Of a stretch of 64,000 bases of DNA, positions 40,962 through 50,196 are shown one piece after another (positions within the stretch are counted from its first letter, which is position 1; each line of letters opens with the position of its first letter). Source of the DNA: Emiliania huxleyi CCMP1516 (lineage: Eukaryota; Haptophyta; Isochrysidales; Noelaerhabdaceae); NCBI RefSeq assembly GCF_000372725.1, contig NW_005195508.1, positions 151,908 to 215,907 on the forward strand, in the 5' to 3' direction. The position numbers and the translations under genes are program-made. The notes under the pieces were generated by a model. That model was not told the DNA's origin. It made no database searches and worked only from the letters and a program-made list of their open reading frames with translations.

Positions 40962-42155
40962 TCAACACTCTTCCACGATTCTCGGCATCGCCTCGCTCCG
41001 CGCCAGCTGCAGCGCGCCGCCGGCTTCGGCGCGCGCGCGCCGGCGGTGCGCGTGCAGCTCGGCGGTGGCCTCGAAGGAGATGTACGCGGCGATGGCGAGC
41101 ACGATGCAGCACACCAGCAGCGATCCCATCGCGTCGGTGTGCTCAGCGTCGTACCCGCAAAACGCGACGAGCAGGGCGCACCCCATCACTGTGAGCGTGC
41201 GCATCGTGTCCGCGACGACGTGCGCGAGCGCAGAGCACATGTTTAGATTGAGCGCGGCCGCGTCCTCCGCTGCCGCGCCGCCAGCAGCGCCGCCCGCGCC
41301 CGCGCCGCCCTCCGCTGCCTCGTCTTGGAGCTCGTCGCTCGCGGCGGCATTCGGCGGGGCGGGCCGGAGGAAGTACGGGCAAAGGCAGCAGGCGGAGCCG
41401 CCGCCGCCGCCGCGTCGCCGCAACAGGATCGAGGCAAACATGCCAAAGTCGACCAGCAAGTTGAAGCACGTGAAGGTGAGCATGATGATGGGGTCGACCT
41501 CCTCCCCCTCCACCTCCCCCTCCACCTCGCCCGACCCCTCGCCCGAGCCGGCCTCGCCGCCCCGAGACCGAGAGAGCCGGCCGATGGCGTCCCGCATGAC
41601 GAACGCCGTCACGGTGCACAGCGCCGCCACAGAGAAGAGAGACGCACCGATCTCGAGTGAGTGCGTCTCGAACCGGTGCTTGTTGAGCTCCGCAAAGATG
41701 TTGATCGCGTACGTGACGCTGTCGACGAACATCGTGCCCGTGTCGCCCAGCAGTGCCAACGAGTTAGCCGCGGTCGCGCCGATGACCTGCGCAAACGTGA
41801 AGACGGTGTTGAGCAGGAACGTCGCCCATAGCGCACGCAGATTGGCCGCGCAGCACGCACTCCGCCCGCCAGCCGCCTCGCAACCGCTGTCGTCTCCTCG
41901 TCCGCCTCCACCGCCAGCACCGCCACTGTCGGCTGCGCCTCGTGCACCACCGTTGTCAGCAATGACTAACTCCCGGCTGTCACCTCTGCGGCTACCTTCT
42001 GGGTCTTCGCCCTGGGTCTCGTCAACTCTGTCTTCTGGGTCGCCTTTGAGCTGGCGTGGCCAGGGCCAGCGGCTGCCGCCACTGTTGTCGTACCCGTCAC
42101 CGGTGTTGTCGGGCAGAGCACGCACGTAGCTCCGCCGCTGCTGCCGAGGCGGCAT
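40962..42155 (-). CDS. cation diffusion facilitator (zinc-type) transporter
   Basis: 397 codons. A soluble N-terminus rich in Asp/Gly/Arg (1-105) is followed by six hydrophobic segments. TM1-TM2 carry NTVFTFAQVIGATAANSLALLGDTGTMFVDSVTY, in which the G-D-x(3)-M-x-x-D pattern matches the first metal site of the CDF/SLC30 family. TM5 carries ALAHVVADTMRTLTV, the H-x-x-x-D second half of that site. Between TM4 and TM5 is a long Gly/Ala-rich cytosolic loop with a Cys pair (ACCLCPYF) instead of the usual His-rich loop. The family exports Zn2+ or similar ions from the cytosol by proton antiport. The C-terminal cytosolic domain is short (about 30 residues), unlike the usual ~90-residue ferredoxin-like domain. 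No introns are needed. Confidence 0.8.
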   Translation of the reverse strand: MPPRQQRRSYVRALPDNTGDGYDNSGGSRWPWPRQLKGDPEDRVDETQGEDPEGSRRGDSRELVIADNGGARGAADSGGAGGGGGRGDDSGCEAAGGRSACCAANLRALWATFLLNTVFTFAQVIGATAANSLALLGDTGTMFVDSVTYAINIFAELNKHRFETHSLEIGASLFSVAALCTVTAFVMRDAIGRLSRSRGGEAGSGEGSGEVEGEVEGEEVDPIIMLTFTCFNLLVDFGMFASILLRRRGGGGGSACCLCPYFLRPAPPNAAASDELQDEAAEGGAGAGGAAGGAAAEDAAALNLNMCSALAHVVADTMRTLTVMGCALLVAFCGYDAEHTDAMGSLLVCCIVLAIAAYISFEATAELHAHRRRARAEAGGALQLARSEAMPRIVEEC

Positions 42156-42485
42156 GCACCGGCACCGCGTTCTTGTGTTTCTGGCACGTACGGCTTGCGA
42201 CGGCCGACCAGCTTTTGAGACACAGGCAGCACCGACGAAGGGTACACGGAGGCAGACGCTGTGCCCAAAAGAATTCTTAAAACTAAACCTCTCTCACAGC
42301 ACAAAAGAATGATGCGGACTGCGGCCAGCCGGCCTCGGCCGCGACCTTTCTTCTTTCGGCGAGTGGTAGAGCGGTCTGTTCATAGCTGTGCTGCGCAGGG
42401 CAGCGCACCCCCGCCCGATGTGTATATTACCTTCGGCGTCTCGGCGCGCGGACACCCCCGGGCGCTAGACCCTAGAGACACATAA

Positions 42486-42872
42486 GTAAGGCAGGCGATA
42501 AATATTGATTCTCGCCCCTGTAACTATTGATATTGATTATTGACAGCATCCCCTCTAACTATTGACAATATATTGACATATTGATCGCTGATTAACCTCC
42601 AAAAGCACCAATGTCGACATTTGTCCCAAACATTGCCTAGATGTGGGCTGAAATCGAAAAAATCGCGAGTTCAAGGCGATTTTTAATGCGGTTTAAGCGA
42701 TTTCGAAGCGATTTTGGCCCGTTTTTAACGATTTAGAGCCACTTTCAAGCCCAGGATGGACCCACCTGACGGTCCTGACCAGCCCAGGCCCAGCCTCTCC
42801 TCTAACTATATTGATATTGATCGCCTCTCTAACTATTGGAGCAATATATTCAATATTTATCGCCTGCCTTAC
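42486..42872. mobile_element. MITE, 387 bp, 23-bp TIRs, 6-bp TSD
   Basis: Perfect 23-bp terminal inverted repeats (GTAAGGCAGGCGATAAATAT... at 42486-42508, its complement at 42850-42872) are bounded by the direct repeat ACATAA (42480-42485 and 42873-42878). The interior is strikingly A/T-rich for this window and has subterminal 'aactattgatattgat' words in both halves. It has no coding capacity, so it is a non-autonomous DNA transposon. The superfamily is not assignable from TSD length alone. Confidence 0.9.
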
Positions 42873-43141
42873 ACATAAGACACCCCGCATCACCGCAGCA
42901 CTCCACAGTCGCGAGAGACAGAGAGAGTGTGTTGTGCTCACTTTTGTTCTCCCACACTTCGCGACTTGCATTTCACTTTCTTTGTGATCGCTTTCCCTTC
43001 GAGCCGTCGTCCGGCCACTCTTTGTGCATCCAAGTTCCAACTGAGTTTGGTAACTCTGTAAACACACACTTTAAACAGTGTGATGAAGATCTGCAACGGT
43101 CGGCGGTGAGGACAGGGTTGACGAACAGATACTCCATGTCG

Positions 43142-43873
43142 TCATCCCTCTCCTCCCGCCCTGGTCCTCTCCATCTCGGCATCCGCTGCCTGCACCACCG
43201 CAGACGCGACCGCATCGTCCACCACTCCGATGCACACCTTTGTTCGCCGACAGCCCGCCTCTGGCGCACGCCATCGGCTCAGCGCCTCGGCGACCACCTC
43301 TGCCGCCGCCGCGGCTGGCGCGCCGCGAGCGCCTGCGCCGAGGAGCGGGACCGCGATCGAGTGTGCGCCGCGGGACGTTGCCAGCCGCAGTGCGTTGGCG
43401 TAGGCGGAGAGGAGGAGCGGGCGCCACTGCGGCGAGGCGTAGAAGGGCGGCACGCAGTGGATGATCTCGTCGTAGCAGTCGGAGAGCTCGCCGTGAGCCG
43501 CCGTCGCCACGGCCTGGCCTGTCGGGCAGCGGATGTCGTCGCCGACTACGACCGGCAGCGCGGAGAGCGCCGCCGCCAGCAGCGACGCGCCGGACGAGTC
43601 GTCTGCGCTCGAGTCGCCGCCGCGGGCGCCGTGCACAATGCCATCGACAGCCTGCGGCGGGTACAGCGCCGTGGTTCCTGGCGCCAGCCTGTCTGCGCAC
43701 TCGCCCGGCGTGAAGCGCGTGCCCTCGAGCCTTTCGTTGGCCGGGTTGACCAAGGCGCTGCAGCCGGCGTGCGGCGGGAACGTGACGATGCATGGCGTCA
43801 GATGAAGCTCAACGTCGATGCCCGGGACTGAGCGCCACGACGCAATGCGCGCCACCGGGCTGAGCCGGTGCAT
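43142..43873 (-). CDS. macrodomain protein
   Basis: 243 residues from ATG at 43873; the frame is open upstream to 44107. Macro (ADP-ribose-binding) features: CSALVNPANERLEGT (the NxxN/NAAN-like loop), AVDGIVHGARG, CPTGQAVATAAHGELSDCYDEIIHCVPPFY (the G-x-A-x-x-T core and 'IIHCVxP' strand), and HSIAVPLLGAGARGAP (second phosphate-binding loop). It probably binds or hydrolyses ADP-ribose or its O-acetyl/protein conjugates in the cytosol or nucleus. No second domain. Part of the upstream sequence belongs to an inverted dispersed repeat, favouring the later start. Confidence 0.8.
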   Translation of the reverse strand: MHRLSPVARIASWRSVPGIDVELHLTPCIVTFPPHAGCSALVNPANERLEGTRFTPGECADRLAPGTTALYPPQAVDGIVHGARGGDSSADDSSGASLLAAALSALPVVVGDDIRCPTGQAVATAAHGELSDCYDEIIHCVPPFYASPQWRPLLLSAYANALRLATSRGAHSIAVPLLGAGARGAPAAAAAEVVAEALSRWRAPEAGCRRTKVCIGVVDDAVASAVVQAADAEMERTRAGGEG

Positions 43874-43914
43874 CACGCACGATCTCGCCGGACAGCACCG
43901 AAGTGTCTCTCTGC

Positions 43915-44756
43915 GAGCCGTCTTACACCAGGTTGCAACGCCTGTTCCGCACACTGCTGTGAACGCTGCTGGTTGCCGCCGGTTGAGCAGCACCCCGTCC
44001 CCATCCAGGTTGTTGGTTGCTGCCCCAGGTCCCGCACTATATGTAGGTGCACGCTTCAGCAGCGTACACCTCGATCCTGTACCGTGTTTGTTTATGACCC
44101 CCCCCAATGAACAGACCAGTGAGGAGAGAGAGAGAGCGTATCAAGAATTCTCTCTCTCTCTCTCTCACCAGTGAGGGAGGGCAGGACGGCGGGCTGAGGC
44201 GCAGTAGGAGGAGTTGGAGCTGGAGCAGCAGCAGCAGGCGGGGCGGACGGCGCCCCGGTCGGAGCCGTCGAGCCGAAGTCTTCGCCGCACGAGACGTAGA
44301 TGATCTCGTCACTCTCGATCAAGACAACATCTTCGTCTCCATCGTACTCGTCACCGCCCTCCGCAAAGATGCGCAAGGCCGGCGTAGATAAGTTGAGCCT
44401 CTTGGCGGCCAGCTCGAGCAACTCCCCCTTGGTGTCGGGTCGCGCGACCTTTTTGCCGACCTCCGAGCCCAGATAGCGCACCGTGATCCTCGTCGGCATC
44501 CGCGCGGGGGCGCCCTGCTGCCGGCCCTGGCGGCCGGCCACGTAGGTGCGACGTGCCCGCCGAAACATCGGTTCAAACGACGTTCACAGCGCCAATTCGG
44601 CCCCAGCTCTTCGGCTCGCTCCGCTCGCCGGTGAGTTGGTTGGTTGCTGGCAGCACCCCAGCACCGGGGGGTCCTGAGAGCTGTTGGTTGCCGCTCGATT
44701 CACAGCACAGTGCGGAACAGGTGTTGCAACCTGGTAAAAAGACGGCTAGCTGCTTG
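43915..44756. repeat. inverted dispersed repeat, ~55-bp arms
   Basis: Top-strand 'ccaggttgcaacgcctgttccgc' (43937 region, arm about 43915-43970) is present as its diverged reverse complement at about 44697-44756 (core 'tgcggaacaggtgttgcaac'). Arms are about 85% identical by eye and enclose the KHA-like gene. Confidence 0.75.
44092..44568 (-). CDS. KHA-like/ubiquitin-like fold small protein
   Basis: 158 codons; MPTRITVRYLG (44499) is the better start. Residues of the core (RITVRYLGSEVGKKVARPDTKGELLELAAKRLN) followed by RIFAEGGDEYDGDED, then VVLIESDEIIYVSCGEDF, resemble the KHA domain: a beta strand, a helix beginning KGELLELAAKRL, and acidic loop plus 'DEIIYVS' strands. KHA domains occur as small modules in algae and on plant K+ channels. 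The C-terminus (about 100-158) is Pro/Ala-rich and runs into a GA/CT repeat, so the real 3' end may be spliced. Partner and function unknown. Confidence 0.5.
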   Translation of the reverse strand: MFRRARRTYVAGRQGRQQGAPARMPTRITVRYLGSEVGKKVARPDTKGELLELAAKRLNLSTPALRIFAEGGDEYDGDEDVVLIESDEIIYVSCGEDFGSTAPTGAPSAPPAAAAPAPTPPTAPQPAVLPSLTGERERERILDTLSLSPHWSVHWGGS

Positions 44757-45002
44757 TACTCTCGCCTCCGATTTCTTTTTCTCGATCGTGGTGATTTGCT
44801 CTCGCGATCTTCGGTCGTAATCCTTTCTCTCTCGCGGCGGCCCCTCAAAAACCGGGTCAAAAAGAAAGTTGAGGCCGGCCTTTCGGGAGAGCGACGAGAC
44901 AGAGGAGGAGGCGACAGGAGAGCGAACCAACCCACCCTTTCCCTGGGCTCACAAGCTGAAGATGTTCACGGGCCCCCCCCTTTAGCTGTACTCGTCTAGG
45001 CA
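44757..45002. other. intergenic, low complexity
   Basis: Contains a purine/pyrimidine-biased stretch and 'gacagaggaggaggcgacag', related to 35181-35205, suggesting that element A extends further left here in degraded form. Confidence 0.4.
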
Positions 45003-45215
45003 GGGGTTGAGAGAGAACGACGAGAAGTGGGACGACCGCGAGGTGGCATGAAGCTCGCTGCGATAATTAGCGAGAAACTGCGAAGAGAGATAGGTAGGAA
45101 GTGGTAGACGCCCAAGGGTGGGCGACGGCCACCACACTCCTCTCCTTAAAATCCCTGTGTGGCGGCGTGCCGTCCTCCCATCCCTCCCTTGCCGTGTCGT
45201 TTTCTTTTTCTTTCT
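45003..45215 (+). repeat. dispersed repeat element A, copy 2
   Basis: Homologous over its whole length to 35206-35420, with several small indels. It contains the same 'ctctccttaaaatccctgtg' core. Confidence 0.9.
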
Positions 45216-46416
45216 TTGACAGCGGACAGGCAGCCACATCTCCGGCGACCCCGCCCGGCTGCAATAGGAATTCTCACTTTGGGACACGGGTGGTGGGGTC
45301 CCGGGGGGTGGTTGGGCACGCTGGCTGTTGCGCAAAACCACGCGGCGCATGCGCGCCGCGGAAGCTGCTCGACAGGCGACTTCATTGCGAACACGCGGTC
45401 GCCGTTACTCCAACTTTCCTTTGCCGATCAAAAGCGCCCGTCCTTTGCTTTTTAGCCGCCGAAATTTAGCTTGCTGTTTTTCTTTATAGGCGTCTGCAAC
45501 TTCCAAGCTGCGTATTCTTGTATTATCGTCGAGTAGTGCAGGTATTCCGTGGGGGCGGTGTGTATTCTCGTAACATGTGCGTATTCTCGTATCACTGGCT
45601 CCGAGTAGAAAAAGAAAGAAAACATTTTACCGGTGTTTACTAGCTCCGAGTAGAGGGGGCATTCCGCCGCTAGGCGGGGACACCCAAAGCGCGCAGAACC
45701 AACCCTCGGAGACCTGTGTTTACTTTACGGCCCTTTCCCTGCGAATGCGCACCCCCCCAGGCGCCAGGGCTAGGGCTCTCTAGCCCGTAACCCGATATCG
45801 ATCATCCGGCCCGCTGGGTGCGCTTCTTACGAGCTCCCCGGCCCTGGATGTGAGGTTACTAACTGCACTCCAAGTGCTCCAAGTGCAGTCGAGCGTGAGG
45901 TTGATGACTGCACGACTGCACTCCAAGTGCTCCAAGTGGCAAGTGCAAAGTCGCCGACGAGTCGGTCCGCGTGCCTCTCCCCGTGTCGCGCATCGTTCTC
46001 ACCCCGGAGCTTCACAAGCATCCATAAACTCACTTACACTTTGGCCTCACTATAAAGCGATGCCTCTGAATGCTTAATCCTCGGATTTTAGATTAGCAAT
46101 CGTAATACTATTAGCATTAGGACGCTGTGGTGACTGGTGTGTGGCGCCCTCTTGCCTCTACTAGAGCGAGCCGCTCTACATAAAGCCGTACACACATGCG
46201 ATGCAGCTCGTGCACCAGGGGCGGGGCTCCAGGTCCAGCGTCCAGCGCACAGGTCGTGGACGTGGGACAAAATTGTAAATTCGGAAAAACTGCACCATGC
46301 ATAATTTTCACTTGAGGCAATTCAAAAACCAACGAACCGAACATTGCTCTCCGGAGCGCCGGTGATTACTGGATCCTTGCGCTCGGCTTCTCACGGATAT
46401 GGCGCGCGCCTACGGC
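45216..46416. other. intergenic with short local duplications
   Basis: Includes three 'gtattctcgta' words and two 'ctccgagtaga' words at 45515-45650, and a duplicated 'ctgcactccaagtgctccaa' at about 45862 and 45913. No gene recognised. Confidence 0.6.
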
Positions 46417-49400
46417 TTACGCCCTGTGCTGCGCAATCGCCGCCCGGAGCGCCGCCTCGTTGGCCCCGGACACCTCGCCGAGCTTGGAGCCGCGCCGGTA
46501 AAACTGGAAAGTGGGCATGGCGCGGACGCCGCACATCTGCGCCACGTCCTGGGCCTCGTCCACGTCGACCTTCACGAAATCCACCTCCGGCATCTCCTGC
46601 GCCAAGCTCGCGAAGACGGGCGCGATCCGCCGGCAAGGCCCGCACCAGGACGCGGTGAAGTCGACCACCACGAGCCGCTCGCCGGCCGCCGACATGGCCC
46701 GCGCCCAGGCGGCCAGGTCTGCAAGCTGCGTTACGCCGCGAGGCCGCGCCTAGTGTTGGGTTTAGGGTTGGGTTAGGGTTAGAGTTAGAGTTAGTCACGC
46801 CGCGAGGCCGCGCCTCGTCGGCGACCGCCGCGGAGAGCGCCTCGTCGAGCAGCGCCTTGCCCACGTGCAGCGCCTGCTCGCAGACGCAGTCACGCCACCT
46901 CTCCAGCGGCGCCTTGGACCCCGCGGACCGCCTCGCCTCCGGCAGGACTCGTAATCTCGGCTATACCTCGGCTACATCTCGGCTACATCTCGGCTACATC
47001 TCGGCGAGATCTCGGCCTCGAGGTCGTCTCCGCGCAGGACGAGCTCAGCCCCCAGCTCTCCCTGCTGGCGCACGAAGCCGAGGCCGCGCAGGAGCGCCTA
47101 GGGGACGTGTCGGAGAAGGGTAGAGGGACACGTCATGGACACGTCCCTCCCGAGGCCTCGCAGCAGCAGCGCCTCGCCGCCAGTACGGCCGAGCAGCTTC
47201 TGCTGCAGCGCCGCGTTGGTCAGGCGCAGGCGGCGGTACTTATGCTCGCCCGGGTGGGACAGGATGTTGCTCACGACCTTGACCGCAGTCGCGAGGGCCT
47301 CGCGATGCCCCTCAAGCAGACCGACCGCACTCGCAACGGCGGTCAGATGCGAGGCGGGCTGTGCTGCGGTGGCGGTGGCGGTGGCGGTGGCGGTGGCGGT
47401 GGCGGTGGCGGAATCGCGCGGCGCAACGACGATCCCGGCCAGCGTGCCGTCGGCAAAGGAGCAGTCGACGAGCTCTGCTCCGTCCGGAACCTGCGCGGGT
47501 CGTGCCGTGGACACGTCACCGACATATCCAGGGGCATATCCAGGGGCATATCCCGGGGCATATCCCGGGGCATATCCCGGGGCATATCCAGGGGCATATC
47601 CAGGGGCATATCCAGGGGCATATCCAGGGGCATATCCAGGGGCATATCCAGGGGCATATCCAGGGGCATATCCAGGGACATGCCGAGGGCAAGCTCTGCG
47701 CCTCAAAGTCGAACGGCGCGGCGGAGGTGGAGTCGGCGTCCACGCCGGAGAAGGTGATGCTCCGGCCGCTGCTCAGCGAGAGGCTCACCTTGGCGGCGAG
47801 GTAGCCGATCGTCGAGGCGGCGCCCGAGACGCGAGTGATCCGCTCCCCCGGCCGCAGACCCTCCCACCGCCCCTCCCGCCGCAGCAGCCCGGCGTCGTCG
47901 CCGAGCGCCATCCGGTCCTGCGAGTTCTCGAGACAGGCGCCGGCCCGCCCTCCCCCTTCGAACTCGAACACGAACCCGTGCACCACCTGAGCAGGCCGGG
48001 GCCGGGACGCGTCGCGGACATGCCCCTCAGACCCGAGCAGACACCACAGCCCGCGCCACCGAGCCGACAGCGCCGCACACGCGCACCACCGCCCCGCCGG
48101 CCGGCGAGCCCTCCCCGCCGCCCTCGCCGCCGGGGGCCGCCGCCTCGCCGAGCTCGCCCCGCCTCCGCCGCCACTCGACCGCCCCGGTCTGCCGCCCCTT
48201 CTTCTCCGCCTCGGAGAGCGACGCCCTCGAGCGGTCGACGTCCAGCGCAGCCAGCTGCTGCTGCTCGAGGCGAGCCCGCTCCGCGAGGTCGGCCCTCGCC
48301 GGTCCGGGCAGCAGCGCCTGCCTCGACGCGTTGAGCGACGCGACGGTGACCTCGAGCCAGCCCTCGGGCACCTGCGAGGAGCATGCCACGGACACGTCAC
48401 GGGCATGACACAGACACGTCCAGCACAGCCGGTGGCCCGGCAGCCGATACAGCCGAGGTGCAGCCGAGGTGACAGCCGAGGTGCAGCCGAGATGCAGCCG
48501 AGGTGACAGCGGAGGTGACAGCGGAGGCTGTGATGCGGGCGAGGTGCAGCCGAGGTGACAGCGGAGGTGACAGCGGAGGCTGTGATGCGGGCGAGGCACC
48601 GAGTTGCGCCGCGCGAGCGTCTTGCTCCACGAGGCCTGTTCACAGCAGGAGGTGTGAAGAGACGCTGTTCACAGCCGCGCGAGCGTCTTGCTCCACGAGG
48701 CCGAGTAGCGGCGCGCGACGTCGACGCACTCGTGGGCCCCGAAGGAGAAGACGTACGAGAGCTTCTTGCCCCAGCCGCGCTCGTAGAGGAGGGGCGCGTC
48801 GCAAGCCTGCTCGCACGGGAGCCTCGGAGGTGTGTAGGGGGTGCGTCGGAGGCGTGTCGGAGGTAGTGGGGGTGTGTCGCGCCTGCTCGCACGGGTCGGC
48901 GTGGAGCCAGCAGCGGCGCAGGGGTGACCACACCTCGGTCCACACCTGCGGGCGCGAGGGTGTGTGGGTTCCCCTTTTTCGAGGGCTGGCGTGCAGGGCT
49001 GCTGCCGGCCGCGGTGCGCTCTCACGTGGTCTGTGACGTCGAGCACCCAGCGGGCCCGGAAGCCGACCGCCATGCAGCAGAGGGTGAAGGCGTTCGCCCA
49101 CTCGCCGCACCTCCCCTTGCGCGTCTGCAGTAGCTTGGCGGCGTGGTTGTAACGCGGGAAGCGAGTCACGTGCCCGGTCGGGCCGCGGTACAGCTCGACG
49201 CGGCCAGCGCCCCACGCCTTCTCCTCGCCCGTCGGCTCTCCCATCCCGATGGGCTCCGTGGGCTGGCCGGTCAGCTCGCACTCGGGCGCGTTGACCCACG
49301 TGAAGAAGTCCCGCTTGAACCACCGCAGAAGCTCCTTGAGCTCCGCTTCGTCCGGCCCGCCTCCCGTCGGCCCTCCAGGCGGCGGGCCTGCCTCCTCGGC

Positions 49401-50045
49401 GGTGAGGAGGGCGCGGAAGTCGCTCTGGTTGGCCTTGACGAGCTGCAGCAGCGCGGGCGAGGAGAGGGAGAGCTGCTGCAGCATCGGAGCCAGCTGCGTC
49501 GGGTCCGACCGCGCCGCGGATGCGACCGCCGTCAGCGCCGGCTCGGCTCGCATCTGGCGCAGCGCAGCGCTCGCCTCAGCGCTCGCCTCCGGGGGCTGCC
49601 CAGAGCCGGAGCCCTTCCTCCGAGCCTCCTCGCAGATCGCCGCCCACGGGATGAGACTCCTCGCCTGCTGCTGCAGCGCCGGGTCCTCGTATGCGGACGC
49701 CGTCTGGAAGCCCGACCGGAGGCGGCTCTGCATCTCAGCGCACGCCTGCTGGCGGCGCAGCTCCTCGCCAATCGTCTCCTGCGGCTGCGGCAGCGGCTGC
49801 GGCTGCGATGGCGCGCACCGGTCGAGCATCACCCACGTGCCGGGGAGGAGGTTGACGCTTACCGCTCCCAGGTCGGCGTCGTCCCTGAGCACGCCCGGGC
49901 CGAGGCCAGTGATGCGCTGCTCCTCCGGAGGCACGCCGGTGAGAGAGAAGATCTGAACGCGGAGTGTGGACACGCTCTCGCTCGGGTCGAGCTCCACGCG
50001 GTGCGTCTCCTCTTTGAACGCGATCGTGATGGGGATGGTCGGCAT
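46417..50045 (-). CDS. PNG1: peptide:N-glycanase with PUB and thioredoxin domains
   Basis: Starts MPTIPITIAFKEETHRVELDP, a ubiquitin-like domain (1-75). Next come a STI1/UBA-like helical part (about 170-215: LAPMLQQLSLSSPALLQLVK) and the transglutaminase-type PNGase core: KGRCGEWANAFTLCCMA (nucleophile Cys, about residue 312), DHVWTEVWS (His) and CWLHADPCE (Asp). After LSYVFSFGAHECVDVARRYS comes a PAW-like region (PEGWLEVTVASLNASRQ). A beta-rich segment follows (VVHGFVFEFEGGG...), then a PUB domain (VVSNILSHPGEHKYRRLRL) and a C-terminal thioredoxin (VVVDFTASWCGPCRRIAP, CGVRAMPTFQFY) ending IAQHRA. The enzyme removes N-glycans from misfolded glycoproteins exported from the ER, in the cytosol. 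PUB binds p97. Introns by frame: 48946-49025, 48807-48882, 48636-48701, 47098-47172, 46750-46813, plus others at 47510-47690 and 48000-48420. Confidence 0.85.
46750..46813 (-). other. GC-AG intron with 17-bp exon repeat and telomere-like filler
   Basis: GCGCGGCCTCGCGGCGT opens the intron and also opens the resumed exon (46749 downward). The filler is 'taaccctaacccaaccctaa'-like, a degenerate TTAGGG/TTTAGGG array, ending CACTAG. Splicing gives DEARPRGVTQLADL. Confidence 0.9.
47098..47172 (-). other. GC-AG intron with imperfect exon repeat (75 bp)
   Basis: The intron begins GCGCTGCTGCTGCGAGGCCT and the exon resumes GCGCTCCTGCGCGGCCTCGG (LLRGLGFV of the PUB domain). The filler has 'gacgtgtcc' units and ends CCCTAG. 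Confidence 0.8.
47516..47682 (-). repeat. intron minisatellite, CAGGGGCATATC x ~13
   Basis: About thirteen 12-bp units 'ggggcatatcca/cc' lie between the coding blocks FDFEAQSLP and VPDGAELVDCSF of the PNGase gene. Confidence 0.95.
48447..48606 (-). repeat. intron repeat, GAGGTGACAGCG words in a ~52-bp duplicated block
   Basis: 'caggtgcagccgag'-type words lead into a block ending 'ggctgtgatgcgggcgagg' that occurs twice (ends near 48546 and 48596). Lies between LARR and PEGWLEV coding blocks. Confidence 0.85.
48636..48701 (-). other. GC-AG intron with 28-bp exon repeat (66 bp)
   Basis: The segment coding ASWSKTLAR (28 bp, identical) occurs at 48674-48701, where its GC acts as donor, and at 48608-48635 as the resumed exon. 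The 38-bp filler itself begins and ends GTGAACAG. An alternative splice using GTGAACAG...CAG would leave the segment duplicated in the protein. Confidence 0.85.
48807..48882 (-). other. GC-AG intron with 15-bp repeat (76 bp)
   Basis: CCCGTGCGAGCAGGC spans both splice junctions (48881-48895 and 48805-48819). The exon ends ...GAGCAG, the intron starts GCGCGACAC and ends GAGCAG. Splicing joins HADPCEQ to ACDAPLL, right after the catalytic Asp. Confidence 0.85.
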
Positions 50046-50196
50046 GGCTGTGCGATCGATCGCCCGGTGGTGCGCGCGCGCCGCGCCGACGCCCAGACGC
50101 TTCACAGACTTCAGGTAAACGCACAACGCCGGACTTCACATAAACGCACCGGAAATCAGTGACAGTCAGTCGAAAAGAAAGAATCGCGGTGGAGCT
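50046..50196. promoter_or_regulatory. shared divergent promoter region
   Basis: 151 bp between the start codons of the PNGase (-) and BTB-BACK (+) genes. It includes 'gcgcgcgcgccgcgccg' and a short A-rich patch (GAAAAGAAAGAA at 50171). No TATA box can be asserted. Confidence 0.4.
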
